Made by a program: the position numbers and the translations under genes. DNA of 64,000 nt from Cognatundibacterium squillarum (GTDB lineage Bacteria > Pseudomonadota > Gammaproteobacteria > Burkholderiales > Burkholderiaceae_D): the NCBI RefSeq assembly GCF_014652435.1, contig NZ_BMYU01000005.1, positions 124,001 to 188,000 on the forward strand, given 5' to 3'. Positions 36,173-46,283 of the stretch are shown here, one piece after another (within the stretch, counting starts at the first letter, position 1; the number at the start of each line of letters is the position of its first letter). The notes below the pieces were generated by a model, which saw only the letters and a program-made list of their open reading frames with translations, was not told the DNA's origin and searched no databases.

Positions 36173-36970
36173 ATGAAAATCGCTGCTATACAAATGATTT
36201 CAGCTATATCGCCAGCGCTGAATTGTCAGACCGCTGAGCGCTTGATCGCACAAGCTGCTGCTGATGGCGCACAGTGTATTGTTCTTCCGGAATACTGGCC
36301 ACTGATGGGCCGGAAAGATACCGATAAACTGGATATTGCCGAGCAGGAAGGTGATGGCCCGTTGCAGGCATGGATGGCTGATTGCGCGAAGCGTCATGGC
36401 ATATGGCTGATCGGTGGCACCATTCCTCTGGTTTCATCTGAGCCGGAAAAAGTATTTAACAGCACGCTTGTGTACGGACCGGATGGTGCGGTGCAAGCGC
36501 GTTACGATAAGATTCATTTGTTTGGATTTCAGAAGGAGCAGGAATCTTACGAAGAGTCCCGCACGATCACACCCGGAACCAGTCCAGTCACATTCCTGGC
36601 AGACGATCTTCGGGTTGGATTATCTATTTGTTATGATTTGCGTTTCCCGGAGTTATACCGGGCAATGGGCAACTGCGATTTATTGCTGGTGCCTGCTGCA
36701 TTTACTTACACAACAGGACAGGCACACTGGGAAATTTTGCTGCGGACCAGGGCGGTCGAAAACCAGTGTTATGTACTGGCTTGCGGGCAGGGTGGCGTGC
36801 ATGAAAACGGGCGCAGAACCTGGGGTCACAGCATGCTGATCGATCCCTGGGGAAAAATAATTGATGTATTACCTGAGGGAGAGGGCATTGTCAGTGGTGT
36901 CGTTGACCGGGGGCTGATTGCAGAAATCCGTGCAAGTTTGCCTGCATTGCAACACCGTAAGCTGGGCTGA
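36173..36970 (+). CDS. Carbon-nitrogen hydrolase (nitrilase superfamily, Nit1-like)
   Basis: 265-residue cytoplasmic amidase. The start is ATG 36173 after AACGGAG; the frame is open further upstream inside yhdP. The catalytic triad is visible: Glu in VLPEYWPL, Lys in RYDKIHLFGF and Cys in GLSICYDLRFPELYR. The order yhdP-nitrilase-tldD and the sequence fit the deaminated-glutathione amidase (Nit1) group of betaproteobacteria, an inference rather than proof. Confidence 0.92.
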   Translation: MKIAAIQMISAISPALNCQTAERLIAQAAADGAQCIVLPEYWPLMGRKDTDKLDIAEQEGDGPLQAWMADCAKRHGIWLIGGTIPLVSSEPEKVFNSTLVYGPDGAVQARYDKIHLFGFQKEQESYEESRTITPGTSPVTFLADDLRVGLSICYDLRFPELYRAMGNCDLLLVPAAFTYTTGQAHWEILLRTRAVENQCYVLACGQGGVHENGRRTWGHSMLIDPWGKIIDVLPEGEGIVSGVVDRGLIAEIRASLPALQHRKLG

Positions 36971-37066
36971 GTCACCAGCCGTCACTGTATGTGCAGGTAT
37001 TCTGGCTTACAATCTCTGCGAGTGCTTTAAAAGCGATATTTTTACGATTTATTTATCAGGAATACT

Positions 37067-38518
37067 ATGAGTTCAGTGCAAGGTCATCTGGAAACAGCAA
37101 GTCAGTTACTGCTTACGCCATTCGGTCTGGATGAACAGCATTTGCAAAAAGTGTTGTCTTCGATGTTCACCCATAAAGTTGATTATGCCGACCTGTATTT
37201 TCAGTTCACCCGTAGCGAGGGCTGGAGTCTGGAGGAGGGTATCGTCAAGACCGGCAGTTTCTCAATTGATCAGGGTGTCGGTGTACGCGCGGTTTCGGGC
37301 GAAAAGACAGCGTTTGCATACTCTGATGAAATTTCTCTGCAGGCGTTGACCGATGCTGCTGCAGCGACTCGCACAATCGCCCGTCAGGGAAGCGGAAAAA
37401 TCAAAGTTGCCTCCGGATTACATTTGGCGACTGCACATCAACTGTATCCGGCACAGGATCCGCTGCACTCGCTGGACGCGACAGCCAAAGTCCGTTTGCT
37501 GGAGCGGATTGAAAAGATGGCGCGTGCTAAAGATCCGCGCGTTGTGCAGGTGATGGCTTCTTTGTCAGGTGAGTACGACGTGGTCATGGTCGCGCGCAGC
37601 GATGGTGTGCTCGCAGCAGATGTCCGTCCGCTGGTGCGTGTTTCGATCACTGTGATTGCAGAACAAAATGGTCGCCGTGAAATTGGTTCTAGTGGTGGCG
37701 GTGGTCGTTTTGATTATGCGTATTTTTCCGATACGGTGCTGGATCATTACGCCAGTGAAGCAGTGCGTTCTGCACTGGTGAATCTCGATGCGAGACCGGC
37801 ACCTGCCGGACCAATGACGGTTGTACTCGGTCCGGGTTGGCCGGGCGTATTACTGCACGAAGCTGTTGGGCATGGATTAGAAGGTGACTTTAACCGCAAA
37901 GGTTCCAGTACCTATTCCGGACGAATCGGTGAACGGGTTGCTGCACCGGGCGTAACAGTCGTTGATGACGGAACGCTGGAAAACCGTCGCGGCTCACTGA
38001 ACATGGATGATGAGGGAAATCCGACGCAGCATAATGTACTGATCGAGGACGGTATTCTTACGGGTTACATGCAGGATATGATGAATGCCCGGCTGATGAA
38101 GATGGCAGTAACCGGTAATGCCCGCCGCGAATCATTCGCGCACTTGCCAATGCCGCGTATGACTAACACGTATATGCTGGCTGGCGATAAGGATCCGAAC
38201 GAAATTCTTGCGTCGGTGAAAGACGGTATTTACGCCGTGAACTTCGGTGGTGGTCAGGTTGATATCACAAACGGGAAATTTGTTTTTTCTGCCAGTGAGG
38301 CTTATCTTATTGAAGGCGGCAAAATTACCCATCCGGTCAAAGGAGCGACTCTGATCGGAAACGGTCCGGAGGTAATGAATAATATTTCCATGATCGGAAA
38401 TGACTTGCAGCTGGATTCTGGTGTAGGAATTTGCGGAAAAGAGGGGCAAAGTCTTCCGGTCGGAGTCGGTCAACCGACATTGCGTATCGAAGGGTTGACA
38501 GTGGGCGGAACTGCATAA
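37067..38518 (+). CDS. tldD: Metalloprotease TldD
   Basis: 483-residue subunit of the TldD/TldE cytoplasmic zinc protease, which in E. coli processes microcin B17 and CcdA. The metal motif [12 protein letters not shown] (HExxxH) near residue 263-274 is intact, as are [13 protein letters not shown] and the C-terminal [20 protein letters not shown]. The partner gene tldE/pmbA is not in the window. bcsQ-like gene 1 starts only 21 bases downstream, so read-through is likely. Confidence 0.96.
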   Translation: MSSVQGHLETASQLLLTPFGLDEQHLQKVLSSMFTHKVDYADLYFQFTRSEGWSLEEGIVKTGSFSIDQGVGVRAVSGEKTAFAYSDEISLQALTDAAAATRTIARQGSGKIKVASGLHLATAHQLYPAQDPLHSLDATAKVRLLERIEKMARAKDPRVVQVMASLSGEYDVVMVARSDGVLAADVRPLVRVSITVIAEQNGRREIGSSGGGGRFDYAYFSDTVLDHYASEAVRSALVNLDARPAPAGPMTVVLGPGWPGVLLHEAVGHGLEGDFNRKGSSTYSGRIGERVAAPGVTVVDDGTLENRRGSLNMDDEGNPTQHNVLIEDGILTGYMQDMMNARLMKMAVTGNARRESFAHLPMPRMTNTYMLAGDKDPNEILASVKDGIYAVNFGGGQVDITNGKFVFSASEAYLIEGGKITHPVKGATLIGNGPEVMNNISMIGNDLQLDSGVGICGKEGQSLPVGVGQPTLRIEGLTVGGTA

Positions 38519-38539
38519 GCACGGACATAAGGGAAAATT

Positions 38540-39292
38540 ATGCGTGTAATAGCTGTTGCCTCTGCAAAAGGCGGCGTTGGTAAAACGACAATATCTGCAA
38601 ATCTTGCGGCTGCCATTGCGCAAACAGGACGTCCTGTCCTTGCAGTTGATCTTGATCCGCAAAATGCAATGCAGTGGCATTTTGGTGGCGCACAAACGGA
38701 CGTTGTAAGGGGACTATCTGCGCTGACTGACGGCAGAGTCAGTTTTGCTCGCCTGGTTAGTAATAACGGTGCTGGTATTCACTTCATTCCTTTTGGTATT
38801 ACTGGTGAACTCAAACGTCAGAAGTTCGAAAATTTGTTGTTACAAGAAGAGAACTGGCTACGCTCGCGTCTGGAATCTTATATCCAGAATCCCGAAACAG
38901 TTGTGATTCTGGATACTCCTCCGGGTCCGTCGGCATATTTGCATCAGGCGATTCATGCTGCAGATTTTGTGCTGGCGGTGGTTTTAGCAGATGCCGCTAG
39001 CTACGTTACCTTGCCGGAAATCGAAGAGCTAATTCAGGCTTACGGAGGTTTGTCACGAAGACCTGATTCGGCATATGTTGTAAATCAGGCCGGAGGGCGT
39101 CAGCTGTCGCAGGATGTGGTTCAGATGTATGCATCACAACTCGGTGACAGACTGATTCCGTTTTACGTGCCTGAATCGTCTGCAGTTGAAGAGTCTCTTG
39201 CGTTTGAGCAGACTGCGATCAACTATGCACCGGAAAATCCCGCCACAATTGTTATGATGCAAATCAGGGATTGGTTGCTCGCCCGAATTTGA
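38540..39292 (+). CDS. bcsQ: ParA/MinD-type ATPase, BcsQ-like (copy 1)
   Basis: 250-residue deviant Walker ATPase. P-loop [11 protein letters not shown] (about 9-19), [14 protein letters not shown], and Walker [10 protein letters not shown]. Similar throughout to copy 2 at 40760, but the DPQNA and C-terminal parts ([14 protein letters not shown]) differ, so it is an old duplication. In enterobacteria BcsQ helps place and activate the cellulose synthase at the cell pole. It follows tldD by 21 bases and is separated from bcsD by 355 AT-rich bases, so its expression may be linked to tldD rather than to bcsDPQABC. Confidence 0.8.
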   Translation: MRVIAVASAKGGVGKTTISANLAAAIAQTGRPVLAVDLDPQNAMQWHFGGAQTDVVRGLSALTDGRVSFARLVSNNGAGIHFIPFGITGELKRQKFENLLLQEENWLRSRLESYIQNPETVVILDTPPGPSAYLHQAIHAADFVLAVVLADAASYVTLPEIEELIQAYGGLSRRPDSAYVVNQAGGRQLSQDVVQMYASQLGDRLIPFYVPESSAVEESLAFEQTAINYAPENPATIVMMQIRDWLLARI

Positions 39293-39647
39293 GACAAATT
39301 GATGTGAGGCTGCATTTTTTTTCACATGGTAAATTGTTAAATTCTCCTCCTTGTTCTAAAGTTACAATCAGTCGGGTCGTTATCCGGTGCATGATAATTG
39401 TATTAAGCTAAGTTCCTTCGAACTTGACTTCATTTTCTGTTTTTTGAAGCTTTTGTTTCTCTGCGGAAATTTTCAGTGTTTCAATTGTAAAAACGTTATT
39501 CTTTTTATGGATTGTTAACATTTGATCAGCCTGGCTTGCTAGACTGGTTAAGTATGCAGGTGTTACATTTGTAACTGGATGTGTATACATTTCAGACGAC
39601 TTCCCGGAGACACTTCTCCGGGTGCGAAAAGCGGAAGGTAAGATCTT
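39293..39647. other. AT-rich intergenic region before bcsD
   Basis: 355 bases with clearly lower GC than the flanks, probably holding the main promoter of the bcs operon. Visible elements: GTTAC-ATTT-GTAAC (39554-39567) and a strong hairpin at 39603-39622. A leftward frame across it (39408-39740) has no support and is not called. Confidence 0.55.
39603..39622 (+). promoter_or_regulatory. Hairpin in the bcsD leader
   Basis: CCCGGAGA-CACT-TCTCCGGG: eight perfect pairs with a four-base loop, no T run, 25 bases before the bcsD ATG and just before the GCGGAAGG ribosome binding site. Likely a leader structure rather than a terminator. Confidence 0.55.
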
Positions 39648-40136
39648 ATGTCTCAGCAACGTAATCGTTACATTGAAAATCTGCAGGTTTCTCGCCAGTG
39701 GCAGTTTTTTCTCAAGGCATTTGCGCAGGAGTTCTCCCAAAAAGGTGATGTGCGGGAATTACGATTGCTGATGCACCGGCTGGGCCGGCGGATGGCTACG
39801 ATGGTCAGCGTAACCGATGGCAGTAGTTTACAGGCTTTAGAAGACGCAATGAACAGGGTCTGGACAGATATGAACTGGGGATGTGTGGAGTTGTCTGAGC
39901 AAGCTGACGCTTTACTAGTTTTGCATCAGTTCGCGCCTTTACGTCTGGCTTTCGGACCGGAGGCTTCTGTTTGGACGCCTGCTTTGCTCGAGGGTATATA
40001 CGCGCAATGGTTTGAAGCACTTGGTATGGACAGTTCTTTGCGTCTCACGCAGCGTGGCAATGAAGATGAGGATTGCTTACTGGTCTTTGAGTTGAAAAGA
40101 GTTGTCGATGAGTTTGCCTTTATAGGTAAACGTTAA
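39648..40136 (+). CDS. bcsD: Cellulose biosynthesis protein BcsD
   Basis: 162-residue homologue of the Komagataeibacter BcsD subunit, which forms a periplasmic or cytoplasmic ring that aligns glucan strands. The MNRVWTDMNWGCVELSEQ and WTPALLEGIYAQWFEALG segments match the conserved centre and end of that family. No signal peptide is visible. BcsD occurs in type I bcs loci that make ordered or crystalline fibres. The operon continues with bcsP 20 bases later. Confidence 0.88.
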   Translation: MSQQRNRYIENLQVSRQWQFFLKAFAQEFSQKGDVRELRLLMHRLGRRMATMVSVTDGSSLQALEDAMNRVWTDMNWGCVELSEQADALLVLHQFAPLRLAFGPEASVWTPALLEGIYAQWFEALGMDSSLRLTQRGNEDEDCLLVFELKRVVDEFAFIGKR

Positions 40137-40157
40137 TTCGCATTGACGGTGAAAGTG

Positions 40158-40763
40158 ATGACAGTCATGGATAACGATGTCAAAAACCTGTTTCAGAGAG
40201 CAGGAAAGACCGTTGCTGGTTACCAGGAAATTAATCGTCAGCAGGAAAACGAAGAGGCCAGACAGCGCTGGCCGTTGTTGAGGGATATTCGTCTGGAAGT
40301 GACACCTGATCAGTTGCCACCGGATGATCAGGTTGAAACGAATAAATTACCTTTGTTCGATGGTATGGCAATGGCCGAGTCGTCACTTGCTCCGGAAGAA
40401 GCGAATCTGCCTGAGAAAGACGTGGTGCTTTCAGACAAAATTCAGGCTGCAACGGATGATCATCCGAAACTTGCACTTCCTGCACAAGCGTTCGAACGCG
40501 GGGGCAGCGTAACAGAATTGGTTTTTGCTCAACAAAAAAATGCCCGGGCAAACACGAGTGACCCGGATCGTTTATTCAGCGCAATACTTGGTAAATCTGA
40601 CCAGGCGACAGAACGAGATAGCTCCGGTGACTCAGACGTAAGCGGCGAACTAAGTAAGGAAATGCCAGTTAGCGACCTGTTTCGCAGATTGTCGCAGGGC
40701 TCACCAAAACCTCAGGCTCAGACTCCTGCACCTTCATTCTTCCGGAAGATATTTGGTTCATGA
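40158..40763 (+). CDS. bcsP: Cellulose biosynthesis protein BcsP (BcsR-like)
   Basis: 201 residues from ATG 40158; starts at 40143 (TTG) and 40167 (ATG) are also possible. The N-terminus DVKNLFQRAG...YQEINRQQENEEARQRWPLL is the conserved part shared with BcsR of enterobacteria; the remainder is disordered and Ser/Asp/Pro/Gln-rich, ending in FFRKIFGS. BcsR and BcsQ interact in E. coli, so BcsP probably partners the BcsQ proteins in the cytoplasm. Its stop overlaps the next ATG (ATGA). Confidence 0.82.
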   Translation: MTVMDNDVKNLFQRAGKTVAGYQEINRQQENEEARQRWPLLRDIRLEVTPDQLPPDDQVETNKLPLFDGMAMAESSLAPEEANLPEKDVVLSDKIQAATDDHPKLALPAQAFERGGSVTELVFAQQKNARANTSDPDRLFSAILGKSDQATERDSSGDSDVSGELSKEMPVSDLFRRLSQGSPKPQAQTPAPSFFRKIFGS

Positions 40764-41524
40764 GAATCGTTGCAGTCATTTCTCCGAAAGGAGGCGTGGG
40801 AAAAACAACGGTTACAGCCAATTTGGCGGCTGAACTGACAAAGTCAGGGGAGCACGTGCTGGCGCTGGATCTGGATCCGCAAAATGCGTTGCGCTTGCAC
40901 CTAGGAATGCGGCACGCTGATTCAGCGGGAATTGCGAGATTGCAAAAAGGGCAGTCTTGGCAAGACGCTTTGCAAAGCAGCGCGTTTGGTATGAGTTACC
41001 TACCGTATGGTACGGTTGATGAAGAACATCGTGAGGTACTTGAAGAGCAAATACGTTCAGATGCAGGCTGGCTGGCGCAGGGACTGGGTACACTAGACCT
41101 TAATGAGGCATCAATTGTTTTACTGGATACTCCACCGGGGCCGAGTTTATATATGCAGCAAGTGCTAAACGTTGCACACATTGTGCTTGTCGTTTTGAAG
41201 CCGGATGCTGCATCGTATTCTACTGTGCCGCAAATGGAGTCGCTGATTAGCTATTACACGGAACGACGTAAAGACTTTCTCGGATATTGTGTAGTACTGA
41301 ATCAGATGGATGCCACCAAGCAGTTGGCACGGGATATTTTCAGTATTTTACGATCCCGGCTGAAGGATAGATTTATTCCGACAGGCATACACCGGGATGA
41401 GTCAGTGTGTGAAGCACTCGCGTATCAACAGCCGGTGACAGAATATGCGCGGCATTCCAGCGCAGCGCACGACGTCAGTCAGCTCGCAGCGTGGTTGCAA
41501 AAGACCTATGGATTGATAGACTAA
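40760..41524 (+). CDS. bcsQ: Cellulose biosynthesis ATPase BcsQ (copy 2)
   Basis: 254-residue MinD-like ATPase with P-loop [15 protein letters not shown] (about 8-22), DLDPQNALRLHLGM and LLDTPPGPS. The C-terminal IHRDESVCEALAYQQPVTEY is the diagnostic BcsQ end. It overlaps bcsP by four bases and bcsA by one (TAATG), so BcsP, BcsQ and BcsA are produced in coupled amounts. This is the orthologous bcsQ by position. Confidence 0.92.
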   Translation: MRIVAVISPKGGVGKTTVTANLAAELTKSGEHVLALDLDPQNALRLHLGMRHADSAGIARLQKGQSWQDALQSSAFGMSYLPYGTVDEEHREVLEEQIRSDAGWLAQGLGTLDLNEASIVLLDTPPGPSLYMQQVLNVAHIVLVVLKPDAASYSTVPQMESLISYYTERRKDFLGYCVVLNQMDATKQLARDIFSILRSRLKDRFIPTGIHRDESVCEALAYQQPVTEYARHSSAAHDVSQLAAWLQKTYGLID

Positions 41525-43704
41525 TGCGGTCAATACTTAACTCCCGCTACCTTTATGGTCGATTGAATGAAACGATCCAGTCACTTGTGAACTGGAGCGG
41601 GTGGGAGCATAAAGGCGTACGCATCATAGCGCTGATTCTTGCTGCCGCGTTTTACTGGCTATCGATCAGTATCCCGATGGATCTCATGTTGCAGACACTG
41701 TTTTCTGCGGCCATATTCTCTTGTGCGATGTATCTGCGCCGGTATACCGGAACTCTGATTTCACTGATCATGGTAATGTTCTCCATCAGTGCGACCAGCC
41801 GGTATGTGTTCTGGCGTATTGCTTACACCATCAATACCGATAACACTATGGATCTGATTTTTGCGCTGATGCTGGTTGGCGCGGAAATCTATGCGTGGAT
41901 TGTGTTATTGCTGGGTTATCTGCAGACAGCCTGGCCACTGAAACGCAAACCGGTGATTTTGCCGGAAGATACATCCACCTGGCCGACGGTCGATCTTTTC
42001 ATTCCTTCTTATAACGAAGATCTGGCCGTTGTGAAGCCTACGGTACTGGCGGCGCTTGGTATTGACTGGCCAAGAGATAAACTGAATATCGTTATTCTTG
42101 ATGATGGACGCCGACCTGAATTTGCAGCGTTTGCAGAAGAGGTCGGCGTACAGTGTTTCACGCGTTCTGATAACAATCATGCTAAAGCGGGCAATATTAA
42201 CGCCGCGCTCAAGAGAACAACGGGTGAATTCGTTGCTATCTTTGATTGCGACCATATGCCGACGCGCTCATTCCTACAGTACACGATGGGGTGGTTCCTT
42301 GTGGATCCAAAGCTGGCCATGATTCAGACACCCCACCATTTTTTGTCGCCGGATCCTTTTGAAAGGAATCTGAATACTTTCCGTAATGTGCCAAATGAAG
42401 GTGAATTGTTTTACGGACTGATTCAGGACGGCAATGATTTGTGGAATGCGACTTTCTTTTGTGGCTCTTGTGCAGTCTTGCGACGTAAACCGCTGGAGGA
42501 AATCGGCGGTATCGCGGTTGAAACCGTAACGGAAGATGCACATACAGCGTTAAAAATGCAGCGACGGGGCTATAACACCGCATATCTTTCTATTCCTCAG
42601 GCGGCAGGGCTAGCAACGGAAAGCTTGTCGGCTCACGTGGGTCAGCGTATTCGCTGGGCACGCGGTATGGCGCAGATTTTTCGGCTGGATAATCCATTGC
42701 TCGGTAAAGGATTGTCGTTTGGCCAGCGGCTTTGCTACAGCAACGCGATGCTGCACTTCTTCTATGGCTTTCCGCGTATGGTGTTTTTGCTGGCGCCCTT
42801 GTCATATCTGTTTTTTGAGGTACATATTATCAATGCGACGGCTTTGTCGATTGCGGCCTATTCTCTGCCACATTTGCTGCATGCCAATATTACTAACTCG
42901 AGAATTCAGGGTGCCCACCGCCACTCATTCTGGGCCGAGGTCTATGAAGCGACGCTGGCGTGGTACATCTTCCGCCCTACGCTGGTTGCTCTGTTTAACC
43001 CGAAGCTGGGTAAATTTAATGTGACTGCAAAAGGTGGTCTTGTCGAGAAAGAACATTTTGACTGGGTGATTTCCAAGCCCTACCTTGTCATGCTCGGGCT
43101 GAATATTCTTGGTTTATTTGTCGGTGTCGGGCGTGCTTTGTGGTGGAACACCTATGAGCTGGATACTGTCTTACTGAACATTTTGTGGACGATTTATAAC
43201 CTTGTGATTCTGGGGGCAACGCTGGCTGTCGCCACTGAAACAAAGCAAGTTCGCCGCTCACACCGTGTTCGTGCAACGCTGGATGCTATTCTGCGTCTTC
43301 CAACCGGACATTCACTAGTTTGCAAAACGGAAGATTTTTCCATGGGAGGAATGTCTTTCCATGTTCCTGCAAATTTTACGATTGCGCAGGAAACAGAGAT
43401 TATGGTGTCGTTGTTCAGCTCGACTGGTGAAAGCTATTTCCCGGCCAAGGTTGTGTTTATTAAACCGGGAATGGTGAGTGTACAGTTTTTACCGTTAGAC
43501 CTCGCACAACAGCGTGAGCTGGTGGCCTGTACGATAGGACGTGCGGACGTATGGCTGAGTTGGTCTGACGAACGTGATGTGGATCACCCTCTGAATGGTT
43601 TCAGGGAAATTGCGATGCACAGTGTGCGGGGATTTGCTCGCTTTGGCGCAGGTTTATGGCAACGTGTTCAAGAGAACCGTGGTCTGTGGAAACGACAAAA
43701 TTAA
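41524..43704 (+). CDS. bcsA: Cellulose synthase catalytic subunit (UDP-forming)
   Basis: Processive inner-membrane glucosyltransferase (GT2) making and extruding beta-1,4-glucan. 726 residues from ATG 41524. Catalytic motifs are complete: DDG (193-195), DCD (241-243), TED (336-338) and QRIRW (374-378), surrounded by about eight membrane helices. The C-terminal PilZ domain (about 580-680) has both cyclic-di-GMP motifs, RRSHR and DFSMGG, so activation by cyclic-di-GMP is expected. The operon continues to bcsB. Confidence 0.97.
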   Translation: MRSILNSRYLYGRLNETIQSLVNWSGWEHKGVRIIALILAAAFYWLSISIPMDLMLQTLFSAAIFSCAMYLRRYTGTLISLIMVMFSISATSRYVFWRIAYTINTDNTMDLIFALMLVGAEIYAWIVLLLGYLQTAWPLKRKPVILPEDTSTWPTVDLFIPSYNEDLAVVKPTVLAALGIDWPRDKLNIVILDDGRRPEFAAFAEEVGVQCFTRSDNNHAKAGNINAALKRTTGEFVAIFDCDHMPTRSFLQYTMGWFLVDPKLAMIQTPHHFLSPDPFERNLNTFRNVPNEGELFYGLIQDGNDLWNATFFCGSCAVLRRKPLEEIGGIAVETVTEDAHTALKMQRRGYNTAYLSIPQAAGLATESLSAHVGQRIRWARGMAQIFRLDNPLLGKGLSFGQRLCYSNAMLHFFYGFPRMVFLLAPLSYLFFEVHIINATALSIAAYSLPHLLHANITNSRIQGAHRHSFWAEVYEATLAWYIFRPTLVALFNPKLGKFNVTAKGGLVEKEHFDWVISKPYLVMLGLNILGLFVGVGRALWWNTYELDTVLLNILWTIYNLVILGATLAVATETKQVRRSHRVRATLDAILRLPTGHSLVCKTEDFSMGGMSFHVPANFTIAQETEIMVSLFSSTGESYFPAKVVFIKPGMVSVQFLPLDLAQQRELVACTIGRADVWLSWSDERDVDHPLNGFREIAMHSVRGFARFGAGLWQRVQENRGLWKRQN

Positions 43705-43748
43705 TTCTTATTATCGTGAAAAAAAATATCTTTAGCCTGTCAAAAAAC

Positions 43749-46061
43749 ATGACCATGAAAAAGACTATTGCACTTGCAGTCGCATTGTTAATGTCGGTTC
43801 CACTTAGTGAGCATGCAGAGGCAAAAGCTAAGAAAAATAAACAAGAAGAGTCAACGCAAAGTCAGGAAAGTGAAAAGGTCGGAGACCCGGCACCAAAGCC
43901 ACAGACCCCTGTGAAAGTGTATAACATCAGCCTGAAGCAGCTCGGGCAGGGTAGTAGTGTAGAGTTGCGTGGCACAGAAGGGGAGCGGTCATTTCCGTTC
44001 ACCGTCCGCAGTGATGAAGTGATTACATCCGCAAAAGTCCGTTACGGTCTGACCTATTCACCAGCATTGTTGCCTGATTTGTCGCATGTAAAGGTACTCG
44101 TGAACAATGAGCTGGTCGGTGTAGTTCCGCTGCCGCGAGAAGATGCTACCAAGGGGATTGTGCGTGAAGATAAAATTGACCCGCGCTTTTTTGCTGACTT
44201 TAATCAACTGACATTTAAGCTGATAGGGCACTACACTCGTGATTGTGAAGATCCGTTTCATTCCAGTTTATGGGCAAGACTGAGTAACACTACGTATCTG
44301 GAACTGACAGTTGCACCGATTGAGCTTGCGAACGATCTCGGACTGTTACCCGCACCGTTTTTTGATCGTCGTGATTCTTCGCTGCTGGATTTGCCATTTG
44401 TGCTGCCTGCGTCTCCTTCAATGGATTTGCTGAAAAATGCCGGTGCGGTTGCTTCATGGTTTGGTCATCTTGCATCGTATCGTGGAGCCAGATTTCCGGT
44501 TGCTGCACAAGGTTTGCCAAAGGGAAATGCAGTCGTTTTCGCCACAGGGAAAGAGGCTCCTGCGAGCGTGCAGTTACCGCTGATCAGCGGACCTACGCTG
44601 ATGGTAGTACCGAATCCGGTATCGCCGCGTCATAAGTTATTGCTGGTGATGGGCAGAGATATTGCAGAGTTACGTACTGCAACCGAAGCACTGACGCTGG
44701 GGCAATTGGCATTGTCCGGCCCTTCAGCAGTGATCAAAAATCTGAAAGAGCCGGAACTGCGTAAGGCTTACGACGCACCTAAATGGCTGCCAACCCATCG
44801 TCCTGTTAAATTCGGTGAACTGGCAACGATGGATAGCCTCCAGGTCAGCGGTCTGACACCGGATTTGATTCGCATTAACATGCGTGTAGCACCGGATTTA
44901 TTTACCTGGCAGCGTGATGGTGTACCGATCGACTTGCGTTATCGCTTTACCCCGCGTCCAACTGTCGATAAATCAACGTTGAATATCGGTATTAACGACG
45001 GATTTGTACGTGCACTGTCGCTGTCCGGTGCCGATATTGAAAAAGGCAAAATCAAAGAGTCAGTACTGCTGTTCTTCAAAGAGGGGCACCGGTACGCGCA
45101 GGAAGAAGTGCAGGTGCCAACATTCCGAATCGGCGCAGAAAATCAGCTGCAATTCCATTTCTTTTATGATTATCCTAAGCAGGGAGCATGTAAAGACGTT
45201 TATCTTGATAACGTCCGGTCTGCGATTGATCCTGATTCAACAATCGATTTTTCAAGTATTCCGCACTACGCGTCATTTCCTAATCTGGCCTTTGTTGCCA
45301 ACGCAGGATTTCCGTTCACTAAATTTGCAGATTTACAGGAAACGGCGATTGTCATGCCCGATCGTGCCGGCCCGCAGGAAACAGAAGTTTATCTGAACAT
45401 GATGGGACGTATGGGTGAGTCAACCGGTTATCCTGTACTAAACAGTCATCTGATTCGTGGCTCGGATGCTGAGAAGTTTTCGGATAAAGATTTTCTTGTT
45501 ATTGCCACCGCCGGAAATCAGCCTTTGCTGAAGCAATGGGCGAAGTACATGCCAATATCGATTGACGAAACGGGTAACCGTTTGCAATTGCCGAGAGGTT
45601 TCCTCCGCATACTGGCACGCTGGGGTGGGAAAGATATCGATGATATAGAACGCCGTTCCGGAGAGTTACTGGCGGCTACCGGCAGTGGGTTCGGTGCAAT
45701 GATGCAGTTTGAATCGCCATTGTCAGGAGGACGCAGTGTGGTAGTGCTGACTGGCGGTGATGGCAAGGGTTTGCTGAACCTGACTGATGGCTTGAATAAA
45801 TCGGATATCCGCAGTAAATATCAGGGTGATCTTGTGTTGGTCAGAGGTGAGAACGTAGTTAGTGCGCTCATTGGTGATACTTATTATTCCGGGAACTTGC
45901 CTTTATGGGCATGGATTAAGTGGAAATTGTCTTCACAGCCATTGACGCTGATTATCTTCTTGATGATTGCATCGATGATCGCGGCAACCATGCTGTTCCG
46001 TTATCTGCGTGGAAAAGCGAAAAGCAGGTTGACCGGAGACGGTTCTTCAGAGCAGCACTGA
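43749..46061 (+). CDS. bcsB: Cellulose synthase regulatory/periplasmic subunit BcsB
   Basis: Periplasmic partner that guides the emerging glucan, anchored by a C-terminal helix. 770 residues from ATG 43749 with a signal peptide (KKTIALAVALLMSVPLSEHAEA); an alternative GTG at 43716 and ATG at 43755 exist, and no start has a strong Shine-Dalgarno. Carbohydrate-binding and flavodoxin-like domains of the family are recognisable (LPFVLPASPSMDLLKNAG, LLVMGRDIAELRTA), and the C-terminal helix LTLIIFLMIASMIAATMLF precedes a basic tail. A palindromic terminator follows. Confidence 0.95.
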   Translation: MTMKKTIALAVALLMSVPLSEHAEAKAKKNKQEESTQSQESEKVGDPAPKPQTPVKVYNISLKQLGQGSSVELRGTEGERSFPFTVRSDEVITSAKVRYGLTYSPALLPDLSHVKVLVNNELVGVVPLPREDATKGIVREDKIDPRFFADFNQLTFKLIGHYTRDCEDPFHSSLWARLSNTTYLELTVAPIELANDLGLLPAPFFDRRDSSLLDLPFVLPASPSMDLLKNAGAVASWFGHLASYRGARFPVAAQGLPKGNAVVFATGKEAPASVQLPLISGPTLMVVPNPVSPRHKLLLVMGRDIAELRTATEALTLGQLALSGPSAVIKNLKEPELRKAYDAPKWLPTHRPVKFGELATMDSLQVSGLTPDLIRINMRVAPDLFTWQRDGVPIDLRYRFTPRPTVDKSTLNIGINDGFVRALSLSGADIEKGKIKESVLLFFKEGHRYAQEEVQVPTFRIGAENQLQFHFFYDYPKQGACKDVYLDNVRSAIDPDSTIDFSSIPHYASFPNLAFVANAGFPFTKFADLQETAIVMPDRAGPQETEVYLNMMGRMGESTGYPVLNSHLIRGSDAEKFSDKDFLVIATAGNQPLLKQWAKYMPISIDETGNRLQLPRGFLRILARWGGKDIDDIERRSGELLAATGSGFGAMMQFESPLSGGRSVVVLTGGDGKGLLNLTDGLNKSDIRSKYQGDLVLVRGENVVSALIGDTYYSGNLPLWAWIKWKLSSQPLTLIIFLMIASMIAATMLFRYLRGKAKSRLTGDGSSEQH

Positions 46062-46069
46062 TGAACTGA

Positions 46070-46099
46070 AAACAGCCCCTGATCAGGGGCTGTTTCTTT
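46070..46099 (+). terminator. Terminator between bcsB and bcsC
   Basis: AACAGCCCCTGATCAGGGGCTGTT, a 24-bp perfect palindrome followed by TCTTTATT. It splits the bcs genes, so bcsC needs read-through or its own promoter in 46100-46283. Confidence 0.75.
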
Positions 46100-46283
46100 A
46101 TTGAACACTGTTCTGTTAAAACAAGTATTCGATGGTTGCAGAGTCAAAATTCGAATTCAGAAGTTATGCTATCTGCAGATTCTCAACAAGGGTTTAGGGT
46201 CAATGCAGTGCAGATTCCTGTCGCAAGGCAAACCAAGTATCATAGCTAAACATGAAACACATCGCCCATTCGGGGGGACAACT

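Noticed and set aside
39408-39740. Leftward 110-residue frame across the bcsD leader
   Set aside because: Starts inside bcsD, lacks a Shine-Dalgarno and known motifs; the leader hairpin falls within it. Considered because the region has no other gene.
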